DNA from: Thiotrichaceae bacterium UBA973 | Lineage (GTDB): Bacteria > Pseudomonadota > Gammaproteobacteria > Eutrophobiales > Eutrophobiaceae | NCBI GenBank assembly: GCA_002292815.1 | Contig: DBBX01000028.1 | Span: 205,773-269,772 of the forward strand | Length of the DNA: 64,000 nucleotides | Direction: 5' to 3' | Shown here: one piece after another, positions 8,099-16,905 of the stretch | How positions within the stretch are numbered: the first letter of the stretch is position 1 | Layout: each line of letters begins with the position of its first letter | Notes under the pieces: model-generated | Databases searched by the model: none | What the model saw: only the letters and a program-made list of their open reading frames with translations | What the model was told of the DNA's origin: nothing | Translations under genes and position numbers: made by a program

Positions 8099-9013
8099 AT
8101 GCGACACAATAATTATCCTATCGGGAAAAAAAACGAAACCGCACAAGCCATGGTTGAGTTTGTAATTATTATTCCAGTGATGCTCATGCTGATACTCGGG
8201 ATTATTCAGTTTGCATTGATTTATAAAGCCAAAATCACACTCAACTACGCTACATTTCAAACTGTCAGAGCTGGCACATTGAACCACGCGAGTTCATCGT
8301 CAATGGAAAAAGCCTTCACCAGCAATATGGCGCCGCTTTATACAACGAGCTATTTTAATGCTCCCCCGACTGATAAAAAGGCGCTATGTAGTAGTAGTTT
8401 TCTCGCTACAGCTGACGGCCGCGATGCCCGAGGAATGGGAAAAGACGGCGCTAAACATAGAATAATGCAAAGTGATACTACGCTGCGTACCGTGCTAGAT
8501 AATACAGGCGGAGACATGGACGCAAAGTGGGGTTCTGACCAAGTATTTTGTGCCAGAAGAATCGTACAAAATCAAATTGATAATGGGTTTGCCATATTGA
8601 CTATCGTCAACCCCTCGGATTTCTCATTCGATAAATTTGGTGTTGATGCCTATCATGCGGGAAGTGACAGCATAGAAAGGATGATACCGAACGATAATCT
8701 GATGTACCGCGACGCAGACGTTATCGATAGCATCCAATCCGTACAAGACGCTAATCTGTTGAAAGTACACGTTGGTTATTGTTATGAAATGATTATTCCA
8801 TTCATTAACAGAATTGTCTGGGCCATGCAGGCTAACCCCGGCACCAATACAACTGGTGCTTTTGGCCCGCCATCATCAGGCACCTTCGCAAACACCTGTG
8901 TTTCTGCCGGAAATGGACCAACAGATAGACGTTTTGGCATACCCCTTTATGCCCAGAGCATTATGCGTATGCAATCAGCCGCCGTGCGTTGTGAAATTGA
9001 TGATGATTGCTGA
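8099..9013 (+). CDS. TadE/TadG-like minor pseudopilin
   Basis: Membrane-anchored minor pseudopilin of the Tad pathway. The TadE-like motif is clear: AMVEFVIIIPVMLMLILGII at about 19-38, with the invariant Glu inside the hydrophobic segment, following a short polar N-terminus. The remaining 250 or so residues are extracytoplasmic and include several Cys (for example in ALCSSS, VFCARR, GYCYEM, and near the end VRCEIDDDC), suggesting disulphides. At 304 residues it is longer than a plain TadE (about 150-200), so it could also be called TadG-like. It is the last recognisable Tad gene here. Confidence 0.85.
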   Translation: MRHNNYPIGKKNETAQAMVEFVIIIPVMLMLILGIIQFALIYKAKITLNYATFQTVRAGTLNHASSSSMEKAFTSNMAPLYTTSYFNAPPTDKKALCSSSFLATADGRDARGMGKDGAKHRIMQSDTTLRTVLDNTGGDMDAKWGSDQVFCARRIVQNQIDNGFAILTIVNPSDFSFDKFGVDAYHAGSDSIERMIPNDNLMYRDADVIDSIQSVQDANLLKVHVGYCYEMIIPFINRIVWAMQANPGTNTTGAFGPPSSGTFANTCVSAGNGPTDRRFGIPLYAQSIMRMQSAAVRCEIDDDC

Positions 9014-9066
9014 ATGTTAGTTAATTTATCTCTAGCCAATATTTTGCTGCTTTATTACAATTAGAT

Positions 9067-11634
9067 ATGTCTGTAACCAATCAGCATCAGGTCGGAATTT
9101 CACCCCAACATACCCCGGTGATGCAACAGTACCTCGGTTTTAAAAACGAACACCCGGGCATGTTGCTATTTTTTCGTATGGGCGACTTCTATGAGTTGTT
9201 CTTCGATGATGCAAAAAAAGCCGCGCGCTTATTAAATATAACTCTGACAAAGCGTGGTAAATCTGGTGGTAATGCTATTCCAATGGCGGGTGTGCCCTAT
9301 CATGCCGTTGATAATTATCTGTCCAAATTAATCAAACTAGGTGAGTCGGTTGTTATTTGTGAACAGATCGGCGACCCAACGCTAAGCAAAGGTCCCGTCG
9401 AACGAAAAGTTGTGCGTATCATTACGCCTGGAACGATTACCGAGGATGTTCTATTAAATGAGCGTGTTGCAAATGTCTTGCTAGCGATTTACAAAAGCAA
9501 ACAACACTATGGCTTTGCCAGTGTCGAGCTGAGTAGCGGTCAAGTAACCATGCTTGAAGTGGATAATTCTGCTTGCCTGGAAGATATTATCGAGCAATAT
9601 CAACCGGCAGAAATTTTACTTAGTGAAGGATTTGAAAGCGACGGCCTTAATGATCTGAATAAAACAATAAGCAAACGTCCCGATTGGCATTTTAATAAAA
9701 AGACAGCTGAATCCATTATCAAACAACAGTATGGCATTAAAGACCTTAGTGGCTTTGGCTGTCAACATATGGATACGGCAACAAGTGCATTGGGCTGTTT
9801 AATCCAGTACCTCAGTGACACACAAAAAACACTGTTACCTCATTTACAAAGTCCAAAAATACATTCAGAAGATGATGTGATACAGATCGATGCGATCTCA
9901 CGTCGTAACCTGGAATTGGAAGCGAGTCTGACCGAAGGAAAATCGCATTCACTATTAGATGTAATCGATACCACATCAACCGTCATGGGCGGTCGTTTAT
10001 TACGTCGTTGGTTACAACAACCGATTCGTGATCATGTGGTCTTGCAGTGTCGCCATGATGCCGTAGGAAAATTATTACTGAATCGATGTCACAGTGATTT
10101 TCATGAAGCCATGCGCGGTGTTTGTGACATTGAACGTATCATGTCGCGTGTTGCTTTAAAATCTGCAAGACCTCGTGACTTGGTGCAACTACGGGACAGC
10201 ATTACCCTGCTGCCACAAATCAAAGATGGTCTAGCAAAGATTGATAGCCCTAGATTGAATGATTTATATGAAGACATCAGTTTATTCCCTGAATTACTTC
10301 AAACCCTGAATAATGCACTGATAGATGAACCACCGGTAATTATTCGTGATGGTGGGGTTATTGCTAACGGTTATGACAAACAACTGGATGAATTAAGACA
10401 GCTAAGTAATGACGCAGGTCAGTTTTTAACTGATCTCGAAGAACAAGAAAAACAACGCACAGGAATACAAGGCTTAAAAGTAGGTTATAACCGGGTACAT
10501 GGTTATTACATAGAAATCAGCCGCCTTCATTCTGCCAATGTCCCGGATAATTATAATCGCCGACAAACCTTAAAGGCGGCAGAGCGTTTCATCACACCAG
10601 AATTAAAAGACTTCGAAAATAAAATTCTGAGTGCAAAGGAAAAGTCATTAGCGCGTGAAAAACAATTGTACGATGAGTTATTGGATATCATTGCTAACTA
10701 CTTAGCTGAACTACAACACTGTGCGTCAGCACTTGCGGAATTTGATATCTACCTGAGTTTTGCGGAAGTGGCGACAACGCTTAATTTTACCGCACCGGTT
10801 CTAACAAAAGAAAAAGGGATTATCATCGAAGCAGGACGGCATCCAGTCGTTGAGCAGATTCAATCTGCAGCCTTTATAGCCAATGATTTATCGCTCGATA
10901 ATGACACGAGTATGCTCATCATCACTGGCCCCAACATGGGGGGTAAATCGACTTATATGCGGCAGACAGCCTTAATTGTAATCCTCGCCCACATCGGCAG
11001 TTATGTCCCGGCAGTCAAGGCTGTGATTGGTCCTATCGATCGGCTATTCACTCGTATAGGTGCTTCGGATGACCTCAGCAGTGGTCGTTCTACATTTATG
11101 GTAGAGATGACTGAAACCGCTAATATTTTGAATAATGCAAGCCAGAATAGTCTGGTCTTGATTGATGAGATAGGTCGCGGCACCAGCACCTATGACGGCC
11201 TGGCATTGGCTTGGGCCTGCGCTTTACATCTCGCAAAAGTAACTCAAGCCTATACCCTGTTTGCTACGCATTATTTTGAGTTAACAGCATTACCTGAACA
11301 TAACGATAATGTGGCGAACGTACACATGGATGTCGTTGAACACGGCGATGAAATAGTGTTATTACATTCTGTTAAACAAGGTCCGGCAAACCAGAGTTAT
11401 GGTATTCAAGTCGCTTCTCTTGCAGGCATACCTAAAACTGTTATTACTGCTGCAAAAAACCGTTTACACGTGATTGAAGCACAAACACCCATAGCTAATA
11501 TTGAAAAACCACAAACTGATTTATTTAATGCCGATCCAATATTAGAAAAATTAAAAATGATTGATCCAGATTCTACCAACCCGAAGCAGGCGCTTGCATT
11601 ATTGTATGAACTACAAGCCATGCTGGATCGATAA
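9067..11634 (+). CDS. mutS: DNA mismatch repair protein MutS
   Basis: Mismatch-recognition ATPase. The mismatch-binding motif (FFRMGDFYELFFDDA, about residues 32-46) holds the Phe-x-Glu that contacts the mispair. Connector, lever and clamp domains follow, then the ATPase domain with Walker A GPNMGGKST at 621-629 and Walker B region LVLIDEIGRGTSTYDG. The helix-turn-helix dimerisation region is near the C-terminus. Length (855) matches E. coli MutS (853). There is 53 bases between it and the TadE-like gene, and it is probably transcribed separately. Confidence 0.98.
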   Translation: MSVTNQHQVGISPQHTPVMQQYLGFKNEHPGMLLFFRMGDFYELFFDDAKKAARLLNITLTKRGKSGGNAIPMAGVPYHAVDNYLSKLIKLGESVVICEQIGDPTLSKGPVERKVVRIITPGTITEDVLLNERVANVLLAIYKSKQHYGFASVELSSGQVTMLEVDNSACLEDIIEQYQPAEILLSEGFESDGLNDLNKTISKRPDWHFNKKTAESIIKQQYGIKDLSGFGCQHMDTATSALGCLIQYLSDTQKTLLPHLQSPKIHSEDDVIQIDAISRRNLELEASLTEGKSHSLLDVIDTTSTVMGGRLLRRWLQQPIRDHVVLQCRHDAVGKLLLNRCHSDFHEAMRGVCDIERIMSRVALKSARPRDLVQLRDSITLLPQIKDGLAKIDSPRLNDLYEDISLFPELLQTLNNALIDEPPVIIRDGGVIANGYDKQLDELRQLSNDAGQFLTDLEEQEKQRTGIQGLKVGYNRVHGYYIEISRLHSANVPDNYNRRQTLKAAERFITPELKDFENKILSAKEKSLAREKQLYDELLDIIANYLAELQHCASALAEFDIYLSFAEVATTLNFTAPVLTKEKGIIIEAGRHPVVEQIQSAAFIANDLSLDNDTSMLIITGPNMGGKSTYMRQTALIVILAHIGSYVPAVKAVIGPIDRLFTRIGASDDLSSGRSTFMVEMTETANILNNASQNSLVLIDEIGRGTSTYDGLALAWACALHLAKVTQAYTLFATHYFELTALPEHNDNVANVHMDVVEHGDEIVLLHSVKQGPANQSYGIQVASLAGIPKTVITAAKNRLHVIEAQTPIANIEKPQTDLFNADPILEKLKMIDPDSTNPKQALALLYELQAMLDR

Positions 11635-11651
11635 TGCCATTAAGGCATTAT
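11631..11651 (+). terminator. Hairpin after mutS
   Basis: Eight-base-pair inverted repeat (ATAATGCC / GGCATTAT) with a 5-base loop, overlapping the mutS stop codon. There is no T-run after it, so it may stabilise the transcript end or act as a weak terminator rather than a strong intrinsic one. Confidence 0.4.
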
Positions 11652-11680
11652 CAATAAACAATCAATAATCATCGCTGGTC

Positions 11681-12490
11681 ATGTTAAATCTTCATCGCTT
11701 AAAAGAGCTGACACTATTTAATTTCTGTTATTCGCTGAGTAGTTTAAAAAGTCTGGCGTTCATCATTCCTTATTTTTTATTTTGGTATCTTGTGTTCGAT
11801 AACGTTATTTTACTGGCTGTTGAATGGCTGCAAAGCACACAAGGTCTTATTTTTGTGAGTTGGATAACGCAAGACCAGGATCTTGGATTGGAATTATTTG
11901 TTGATCGCTCTGCAAGTTTATCTATTTACTTACTCGTCTCAATAACATTGACACCACTATTTATTTTAATTGCTGCTAACAATCAATATTCAAGTGATAT
12001 CTCCAGAGGCGCATTTCGTTTTTTATTAATGCGTGCCACTCGTGCCGAGATCTATTTTTCACGGTTTATTGCGGTGACCTTACTAGTCTTAACGTGTATC
12101 TCTATCACCTCACTCTGGGCTTCAGTACACGCATTACTAAATGAAGAAGACACTCTGGAAGCCATCACCATGTTTGGCTTGCAAACTTTTATTATCGTAT
12201 TTGTCTATAGCCTGCCCTTTATCGCCTTTATGTCGATGATTTCATCCCTTGCACGTTCTGCATTCGGTTCACTGTTTATGGGGATGATGACCTATGCCAT
12301 TCTGGTAATCATCAGTTTTTGGTTTAAATCAGATTTTAGTCAGGCAATTTATTTAATACCCGGTGGTCTTAAGTCCTATTTAATAGACATCAACACTGAA
12401 AATATTTTGATTTCTGTTGCAGCACTCTTCGCATACACCCTGTTCTATTTCGTGTGTGGTTGGCATATCTTCAAACGCAGGGATATATAA
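11681..12490 (+). CDS. ABC-2 type transporter permease
   Basis: Hydrophobic 269-residue protein with about six membrane segments (near 25-45, 85-105, 130-150, 165-185, 195-215 and 240-262), arranged as in ABC-2 permeases that pair with a separate ATPase. The cytoplasmic stretch SDISRGAFRFLLMRATRAEIYFSR resembles the coupling region of this family. The gene abuts the ATPase gene exactly (stop at 12490, ATG at 12491). The substrate cannot be told. Confidence 0.8.
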   Translation: MLNLHRLKELTLFNFCYSLSSLKSLAFIIPYFLFWYLVFDNVILLAVEWLQSTQGLIFVSWITQDQDLGLELFVDRSASLSIYLLVSITLTPLFILIAANNQYSSDISRGAFRFLLMRATRAEIYFSRFIAVTLLVLTCISITSLWASVHALLNEEDTLEAITMFGLQTFIIVFVYSLPFIAFMSMISSLARSAFGSLFMGMMTYAILVIISFWFKSDFSQAIYLIPGGLKSYLIDINTENILISVAALFAYTLFYFVCGWHIFKRRDI

Positions 12491-13420
12491 ATGGCCCACC
12501 ATATAAAATGTGAATCATTAACGAAACGTTTTCAGGGGATAAAAGCCCTTAATGGGCTTGATTTGGAACTGGAGATAACACAACCCACTGGAATAGTGGG
12601 TCCTAATGGCGCGGGCAAATCAACTTTATTTGCCATTCTGTGTGGATTTATAAGTCCAACTTCTGGCAAGGTTCGCGTTCTGGATCAAGCTCCTGATTCA
12701 AGCTTTATAAAAGGCAAACTCTCATTACTACCGCAAGATACTTCAATGTTTAAAGGGGTTGATGTACTGACACAACTCAAACATTACGCAAGACTACAAA
12801 ACTTCAATAGGCATGATGCTAAAAAAGAAGTTGACCATGTACTATCACTGGTACAAGCCGCCGGTTTCGCAAATCAATTTCCGGAAACATTAAGCTTTGG
12901 TCAACGTAAACGTATCATGCTGGCGCAGTCCTTGATTGGTAAACCAGAATTAATATTAATGGATGAACCGACATCAGGCCTCGACCCGGTTGCTGCAACT
13001 GAGGTTAGAAACTTATTACGCGATCTAGGCAATGAATATAGTGTCATCATTAGCTCACATAATTTATCCGAGATTGAAGATATCTGTAGTGATATCGCTA
13101 TCATGAATAAAGGTAAGTTAGTCATCCATTCCAGCCTGTCTGAACTAAAACGAAGCGGTCAATGCTTTAGTCTTATGCTGGAAGCGCCTTCTGATGTCCA
13201 CTTAGGCGACTTATTAAAAGAAATAAGTGGCATAGGCAAAATAGAGAATGACAATAAAGATATGAAATCATGGATTATTCACTACGAATCAGGCTCAGCT
13301 GAACAACTGCAAATAAAGATACTGTCTAAACTCGGAGAAACAGGAATTGCTATTTCTGAGCTCAAAAAGGGCAAAGCACTGGCTGACGAAATATCTGAAA
13401 TAATAAAAAGTGATAATTAA
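12491..13420 (+). CDS. ABC transporter ATP-binding protein
   Basis: ATPase partner of the upstream ABC-2 permease. Walker A is GPNGAGKST at 37-45, Q-loop LPQDTSMF near 83, a signature-like LSFGQRKRIMLAQ at about 134, Walker B LILMDEPTSGLDP, and switch His in IISSHNLSEIED. The signature has F-G-Q where most have S-G-G-Q, within the variation seen in exporter ATPases. About 90 residues after the core form a C-terminal extension with no motif I recognise. An AT-rich hairpin follows the gene. Confidence 0.93.
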   Translation: MAHHIKCESLTKRFQGIKALNGLDLELEITQPTGIVGPNGAGKSTLFAILCGFISPTSGKVRVLDQAPDSSFIKGKLSLLPQDTSMFKGVDVLTQLKHYARLQNFNRHDAKKEVDHVLSLVQAAGFANQFPETLSFGQRKRIMLAQSLIGKPELILMDEPTSGLDPVAATEVRNLLRDLGNEYSVIISSHNLSEIEDICSDIAIMNKGKLVIHSSLSELKRSGQCFSLMLEAPSDVHLGDLLKEISGIGKIENDNKDMKSWIIHYESGSAEQLQIKILSKLGETGIAISELKKGKALADEISEIIKSDN

Positions 13421-13423
13421 ATA

Positions 13424-13450
13424 ACCATTTAATTAATTGAATGGTCTTTT
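13424..13450 (+). terminator. Probable intrinsic terminator of the ABC operon
   Basis: Six-base stem ACCATT / AATGGT around an AT-rich 10-base loop, followed by CTTTT. The stem is weak but correctly placed just after the ATPase stop codon. Confidence 0.5.
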
Positions 13451-13513
13451 ATGCAGGCCAAGGAACGAGTATGATCGCGTTCTTTTTAAAACTTGAATTT
13501 ATAGGTAAAGCTG

Positions 13514-13837
13514 ATGCCATTTGTTGTTATCGAAAACTGCATTAAATGCAAATACATCGACTGTGTTGAGGTCTGTCCAGTCGATTGTTTCCACGAAGGG
13601 CCAAACATGTTGGTCATTGACCCAGATGAATGTATCGATTGCACTCTTTGTGAACCAGAATGCCCGGTTGAAGCCATTATGGCCGATGAAGATGTGCCTG
13701 AAGAAATGAATAACTTTATCGAGTTAAATGCTGAGTTATCAAAGGTTTGGCCTGTCATTAATGAGATGAAACCAGCTCCTGCAGATGCGGATGAATGGAA
13801 AGACAAGACAGATAAGTTACAATATCTGGAACGCTAG
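13514..13837 (+). CDS. fdxA: Seven-iron ferredoxin FdxA
   Basis: Small electron carrier with one [3Fe-4S] and one [4Fe-4S] cluster. Cysteines fall at 9, 12, 17, 21, 25 and 40, 43, 46, 50, giving the CxxxxCxxxC and CIDCTLCEPECP patterns of the FdxA (7Fe, Azotobacter FdI-like) family. Length 107 is typical. AGGTAA lies about 7 bases before the ATG. It stands alone, with a strong terminator after it. Confidence 0.95.
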   Translation: MPFVVIENCIKCKYIDCVEVCPVDCFHEGPNMLVIDPDECIDCTLCEPECPVEAIMADEDVPEEMNNFIELNAELSKVWPVINEMKPAPADADEWKDKTDKLQYLER

Positions 13838-13852
13838 ACTAGCTTTTCCCCG

Positions 13853-13884
13853 GGGGATAGATTCCTTCTATCCCCTGATTTTAC
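13853..13884 (+). terminator. Intrinsic terminator after fdxA
   Basis: Perfect 8-bp stem GGGGATAG / CTATCCCC (13853-13860 with 13868-13875), 7-base loop, then a T-rich stretch TGATTTTACT. Confidence 0.75.
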
Positions 13885-13977
13885 TCTTTCCCACAATACC
13901 CCCGCTTGATAGAACCATATTTTCTCATGCTTAGAAAAAACATAAGCTAGAACGCTAAATATTAAAGACAAAGAAAT

Positions 13978-14430
13978 ATGAATTATAAATTTCTGTTCAT
14001 CATCCTCTTTTTTTTAACACCATTACTTTTTTTAAAGACAGCCTATTCAGACGTTTATAAATGGCTCGATGATGATGGGAAAATCATCTATGGCGATAAG
14101 CCTGCTGCTGATAATGCTGAAAAAATAAAAATAAAAAATGCACCTGAAAAAAACCAGCAAGATCAGGAAAGAGTTAAAAAACAACAAAAGCTATTAAATA
14201 TAATACAAGAAGAACGTGATGAGAAAACCTCTTTAAAAAAAGAGATAAAAGAAAAGAAATATCAACAAAAATTAAAATGCGCTGAAGTAATTAAAGCATT
14301 ACAGGAAAAAAAAGACGCCAGTTTTTTATATGAAGAAACAGATGACCCAAATAATCCAAAATTTCTATCCAATGAAGAACGAAAAAGCGAAGAAGAAAAA
14401 CACGTAAAATACATACTAAAAAACTGCTGA
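13978..14430 (+). CDS. DUF4124 domain-containing exported protein
   Basis: A 150-residue protein with an N-terminal signal peptide (about 1-24) and a DUF4124 motif right after it (DVYKWLDDDGKIIYGDKPA, about residues 25-43), common in gammaproteobacterial periplasmic proteins of unknown role. The remainder is highly charged, Lys/Glu-rich and probably coiled coil (about 60-100), ending in an acidic stretch. It precedes the kinase relic and PP2C gene, but nothing shows a functional link. Confidence 0.75.
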   Translation: MNYKFLFIILFFLTPLLFLKTAYSDVYKWLDDDGKIIYGDKPAADNAEKIKIKNAPEKNQQDQERVKKQQKLLNIIQEERDEKTSLKKEIKEKKYQQKLKCAEVIKALQEKKDASFLYEETDDPNNPKFLSNEERKSEEEKHVKYILKNC

Positions 14431-14520
14431 TAAAAAACTTCTATTTAATTACTAACTAATAGCGGGTGTAGACTAATATCAGAGCTAGAATACAATTTAA
14501 TTCTTCTTTCGGCATTAATA

Positions 14521-14724
14521 ATGACGACCTCAATATTTAGCATTGCAAATCAACGACATCCTGAAAAAATGGGCTCGTGCGAGTGATTGAAGCGGGATAC
14601 CCCAGAAATTAGTGCGATAATAGATAGGGTTTTAGAGAAATCACCTCAAAGTCGTTATCAACCGGGTGAAGAGTTGGCTAAAGAACTACATAACTGTCTA
14701 AAAAATATAAAGAAAAATAAATAA
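14521..14724 (+). pseudogene. Relic of a Ser/Thr protein kinase C-lobe
   Basis: Reading frame 1 gives MTTSIFSIANQRHPEKMGSC, one in-frame TGA (14584-14586), then LKRDTPEISAIIDRVLEKSP and QSRYQPGEELAKELHNCLKN, ending at TAA 14722-14724. This matches the end of bacterial Hanks-type kinases: the IANxxHP helix and the terminal I-I-x-x-x-L-x-K-x-P-x-x-R-Y helix with its conserved Arg. The N-lobe and catalytic loop are absent. Upstream, 14431-14520 gives no alignable kinase sequence and holds stops in the other frames. The relic stop overlaps the PP2C start (TAATG), so kinase and phosphatase were once coupled. It is not in a continuous frame and is too short to act. Confidence 0.75.
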
Positions 14725-15548
14725 TGGACTTATCAGCTAAACTTGAAATTGCAAATCAATCTGATGTTGGTCTGAAACGACCACACAATGAAGACAGCAC
14801 AATAACTGATGGCCGTAATGGTATTGTTATTCTTGCTGACGGAATGGGCGGATATAAGGCAGGAGAAGTCGCTAGCGCGCTCGCAGTCACCAATATCCTG
14901 TTTGATGTGACCAATGGGCTGAAAAAACTTAAACGTGGCCAAATTGACGAAACTACGGGCTTTAGCAATGAATCATTACTGATCCGCGATGCTATAACTC
15001 AAGCAAATTCAGTCATTTATAATACCGCACAGACAGATCCACAATGCCAAGGCATGGGAACCACTATCGTCGTTGGCCTTTTTCACAATAACATTTTATC
15101 CATTGCTCATGTTGGTGATTCACGACTTTATCGTCTAAGAAACAATGAGTTACAGCAAGTCACCAATGACCATTCCTTAATTCAGGAATTGATTGATCGA
15201 GGTCTTTATACCTCAGAAGAGGCGCATGCAAATACACCGAGAAATCTGGTCACTCGAGCAATGGGGATTGAAGCTGATGTCGACGTTGATGTAGTTGAAG
15301 AAGCGGTTTTACCTGACGATATTTACCTGCTTTGTTCGGATGGATTAACAGATCTAGTAAAAGATGAAGAAATTCACTTAACCCTAAGTAAATATAGTGC
15401 TAATCTTGCACAAACAGCTGATGAATTAGTGAAATTTGCGAACAAAAGAGGGGGCAAGGATAACACCTCAATAATATTGGTGCGTATCCAGGAAGATTTT
15501 TCTTCACCCAAGGGTTTTTTAACAAAAATTAAAAATCGATTAAAATAA
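14724..15548 (+). CDS. PP2C-family Ser/Thr protein phosphatase
   Basis: Metal-dependent phosphoprotein phosphatase, probably cytoplasmic. The motifs are in order: GLKRPHNEDS (about 17-26), ILADGMGGYKAGEVAS (about 36-51), HVGDSRLYRLR (about 130), CSDGLTDLV (about 209) and KDNTSIILV (about 245), covering the metal-binding Asp residues. Length 274 is normal for stand-alone bacterial PP2C. It overlaps the stop of the kinase relic, and an FHA gene follows 26 bases later. Kinase-phosphatase-FHA is a known signalling set; here the kinase is broken, so the substrate must be phosphorylated by a kinase elsewhere or the module has changed. Confidence 0.93.
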   Translation: MDLSAKLEIANQSDVGLKRPHNEDSTITDGRNGIVILADGMGGYKAGEVASALAVTNILFDVTNGLKKLKRGQIDETTGFSNESLLIRDAITQANSVIYNTAQTDPQCQGMGTTIVVGLFHNNILSIAHVGDSRLYRLRNNELQQVTNDHSLIQELIDRGLYTSEEAHANTPRNLVTRAMGIEADVDVDVVEEAVLPDDIYLLCSDGLTDLVKDEEIHLTLSKYSANLAQTADELVKFANKRGGKDNTSIILVRIQEDFSSPKGFLTKIKNRLK

Positions 15549-15574
15549 ATGAAATACGGGGATAGGAATTAGCA

Positions 15575-16282
15575 ATGGCGAAGTTAGTTCTGAGTATGAA
15601 TGGCGTCGTTCAAGGCGAATACGAGCTCAATCAAGAACGATTGACCATTGGGCGTAAGCCTGACAATGACATACCGATAGATAACCTTGCGGTTAGCGGT
15701 AAGCATGCATTGATAATTACCATACTAGATGATTCCTTTCTGGAAGATCTCGGCAGCACCAATGGTAGCTATGTTAACGGTAAACTTGTTAAAAAACATG
15801 CGCTTAAGGATGGCGATGTTGTTGCTATTGGTAAGCATGAACTAAAATATGTAAACGAGCATGCAACTGCCGATGATGATGATTTTGAAAAAACCATGAT
15901 CATCAAACCTGGCTCAGCCAGTGCCGCAGTCGCTGCAGCACAAGCTGCTGATAAAGCGGTTGAATCTGCTGCTCCTGCTGCTGCTGCACGGCCCGCCGGC
16001 GGTGGAATGCCATTAGGCCGCTTGACTATCTTGAATGGCCCAATTGCAGGTAAAGAACTGGAATTAACCAAGGCATTGATAACCTTGGGCAAACCTGGCA
16101 CTCAGGTTGCTGTTATATCTCGTCGACCTCAAGGCTACTTCTTGACGCATATTGAAAGCGATGGCGATGGAAAACGTTATCCTGTCGTCAATGGTACCGC
16201 AATCGGTGCTAAGGCATATCAACTAAAAGACAGTGACTTGATTGAACTTGCGGGGATTAAGATGGAGTTTTCAACTGCATAA
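15575..16282 (+). CDS. Protein with one clear and one divergent FHA domain
   Basis: Phosphothreonine-binding adaptor. The first FHA domain spans about 1-95, with TIGRKPDNDI, VSGKHA and LGSTNGSYVNG, i.e. the conserved Gly-Arg, Ser-x-x-His and Asn-Gly residues. An acidic patch then EKTMIIKPG (Thr107) precedes an Ala-rich linker (about 114-145). A second FHA-like domain (about 148-235) keeps the fold pattern (LTILNGPIAGKELEL) but lacks the canonical Gly-Arg and Ser-x-x-His. GGGGATAGGA is a good ribosome site before the ATG. It is likely co-transcribed with the PP2C gene. Confidence 0.9.
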   Translation: MAKLVLSMNGVVQGEYELNQERLTIGRKPDNDIPIDNLAVSGKHALIITILDDSFLEDLGSTNGSYVNGKLVKKHALKDGDVVAIGKHELKYVNEHATADDDDFEKTMIIKPGSASAAVAAAQAADKAVESAAPAAAARPAGGGMPLGRLTILNGPIAGKELELTKALITLGKPGTQVAVISRRPQGYFLTHIESDGDGKRYPVVNGTAIGAKAYQLKDSDLIELAGIKMEFSTA

Positions 16283-16311
16283 ATAAATCAAAGTCACATA
16301 CTACTTTTTAT

Positions 16312-16905
16312 TTACGCTTTGATAATTTCAACAAGCTCCATATAGAAATCGCTAAATATTAAATCTACTGCCTCTGCAAACGCTTTAATTACATCAGCAA
16401 TAGTATTGGATGGTAATGTCACCGTTTGAACATACTCTTTATGTAAGATTGGAGCATGCTTGCTATTAGAATTAACTTGAAGCAATAATTTTACATAAAC
16501 ACTTTCACTTTCTTTTTGTTGTAATCGCTCAAAGGCTTTAATTTGCCCCTTAATAATTAGCTCGCTATTACCTTCAAACGTATTTAAAACTAATTTCGAG
16601 ATGTTACTTAAACGTAACCTTTCGGCCAAACGTTCTTGAAGTAGTCTGGTTGGAGAATCGGTCCAATGATGATAATGATATTGCTTTAGCTCTATCTCAT
16701 TGTCGGTATAGAGGATTGCACGTTCCTGATATAAGCCCGCTGCCTGAAAGGTAATCACACTAATTGAACTCACCCGCTGCTCATCAACGTTAACATCTCT
16801 TAATTCAGGCAGGCGATAATAATGATCTGTTGGTAATGGCGCTTGGCTAGAGCAAGCCGTCAATGCTAAAAAACAACACAGTAAAAGACTACAGCGCATG
16901 ATCAC
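16312..16905 (-). CDS. ABC-type transport auxiliary lipoprotein (PqiC-like)
   Basis: Predicted outer-membrane lipoprotein of the ABC transport auxiliary family (PqiC/DUF330-like), thought to receive or pass lipid from an MCE protein. The signal ends in a lipobox LTAC (Cys near residue 18) followed by SSQAPLPTDHYYRLP, the usual family opening. The gene start overlaps the end of the mlaD-like gene by four bases. It is last in the run. A PqiC-like lipoprotein stands where E. coli mla would have the periplasmic MlaC, which is absent here. Confidence 0.85.
   Translation of the reverse strand: MIMRCSLLLCCFLALTACSSQAPLPTDHYYRLPELRDVNVDEQRVSSISVITFQAAGLYQERAILYTDNEIELKQYHYHHWTDSPTRLLQERLAERLRLSNISKLVLNTFEGNSELIIKGQIKAFERLQQKESESVYVKLLLQVNSNSKHAPILHKEYVQTVTLPSNTIADVIKAFAEAVDLIFSDFYMELVEIIKA

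Noticed and set aside
14431..14520. Further decayed kinase sequence upstream of the relic
   Set aside because: Fragments in two frames can be made to resemble kinase phrases, but not well enough to claim.
16287..16323. Inverted repeat ATCAAAG / CTTTGAT between the FHA gene and the lipoprotein gene
   Set aside because: The 23-base loop and 7-bp AT-rich stem are weak, and it runs into coding sequence; not good enough for a terminator call.
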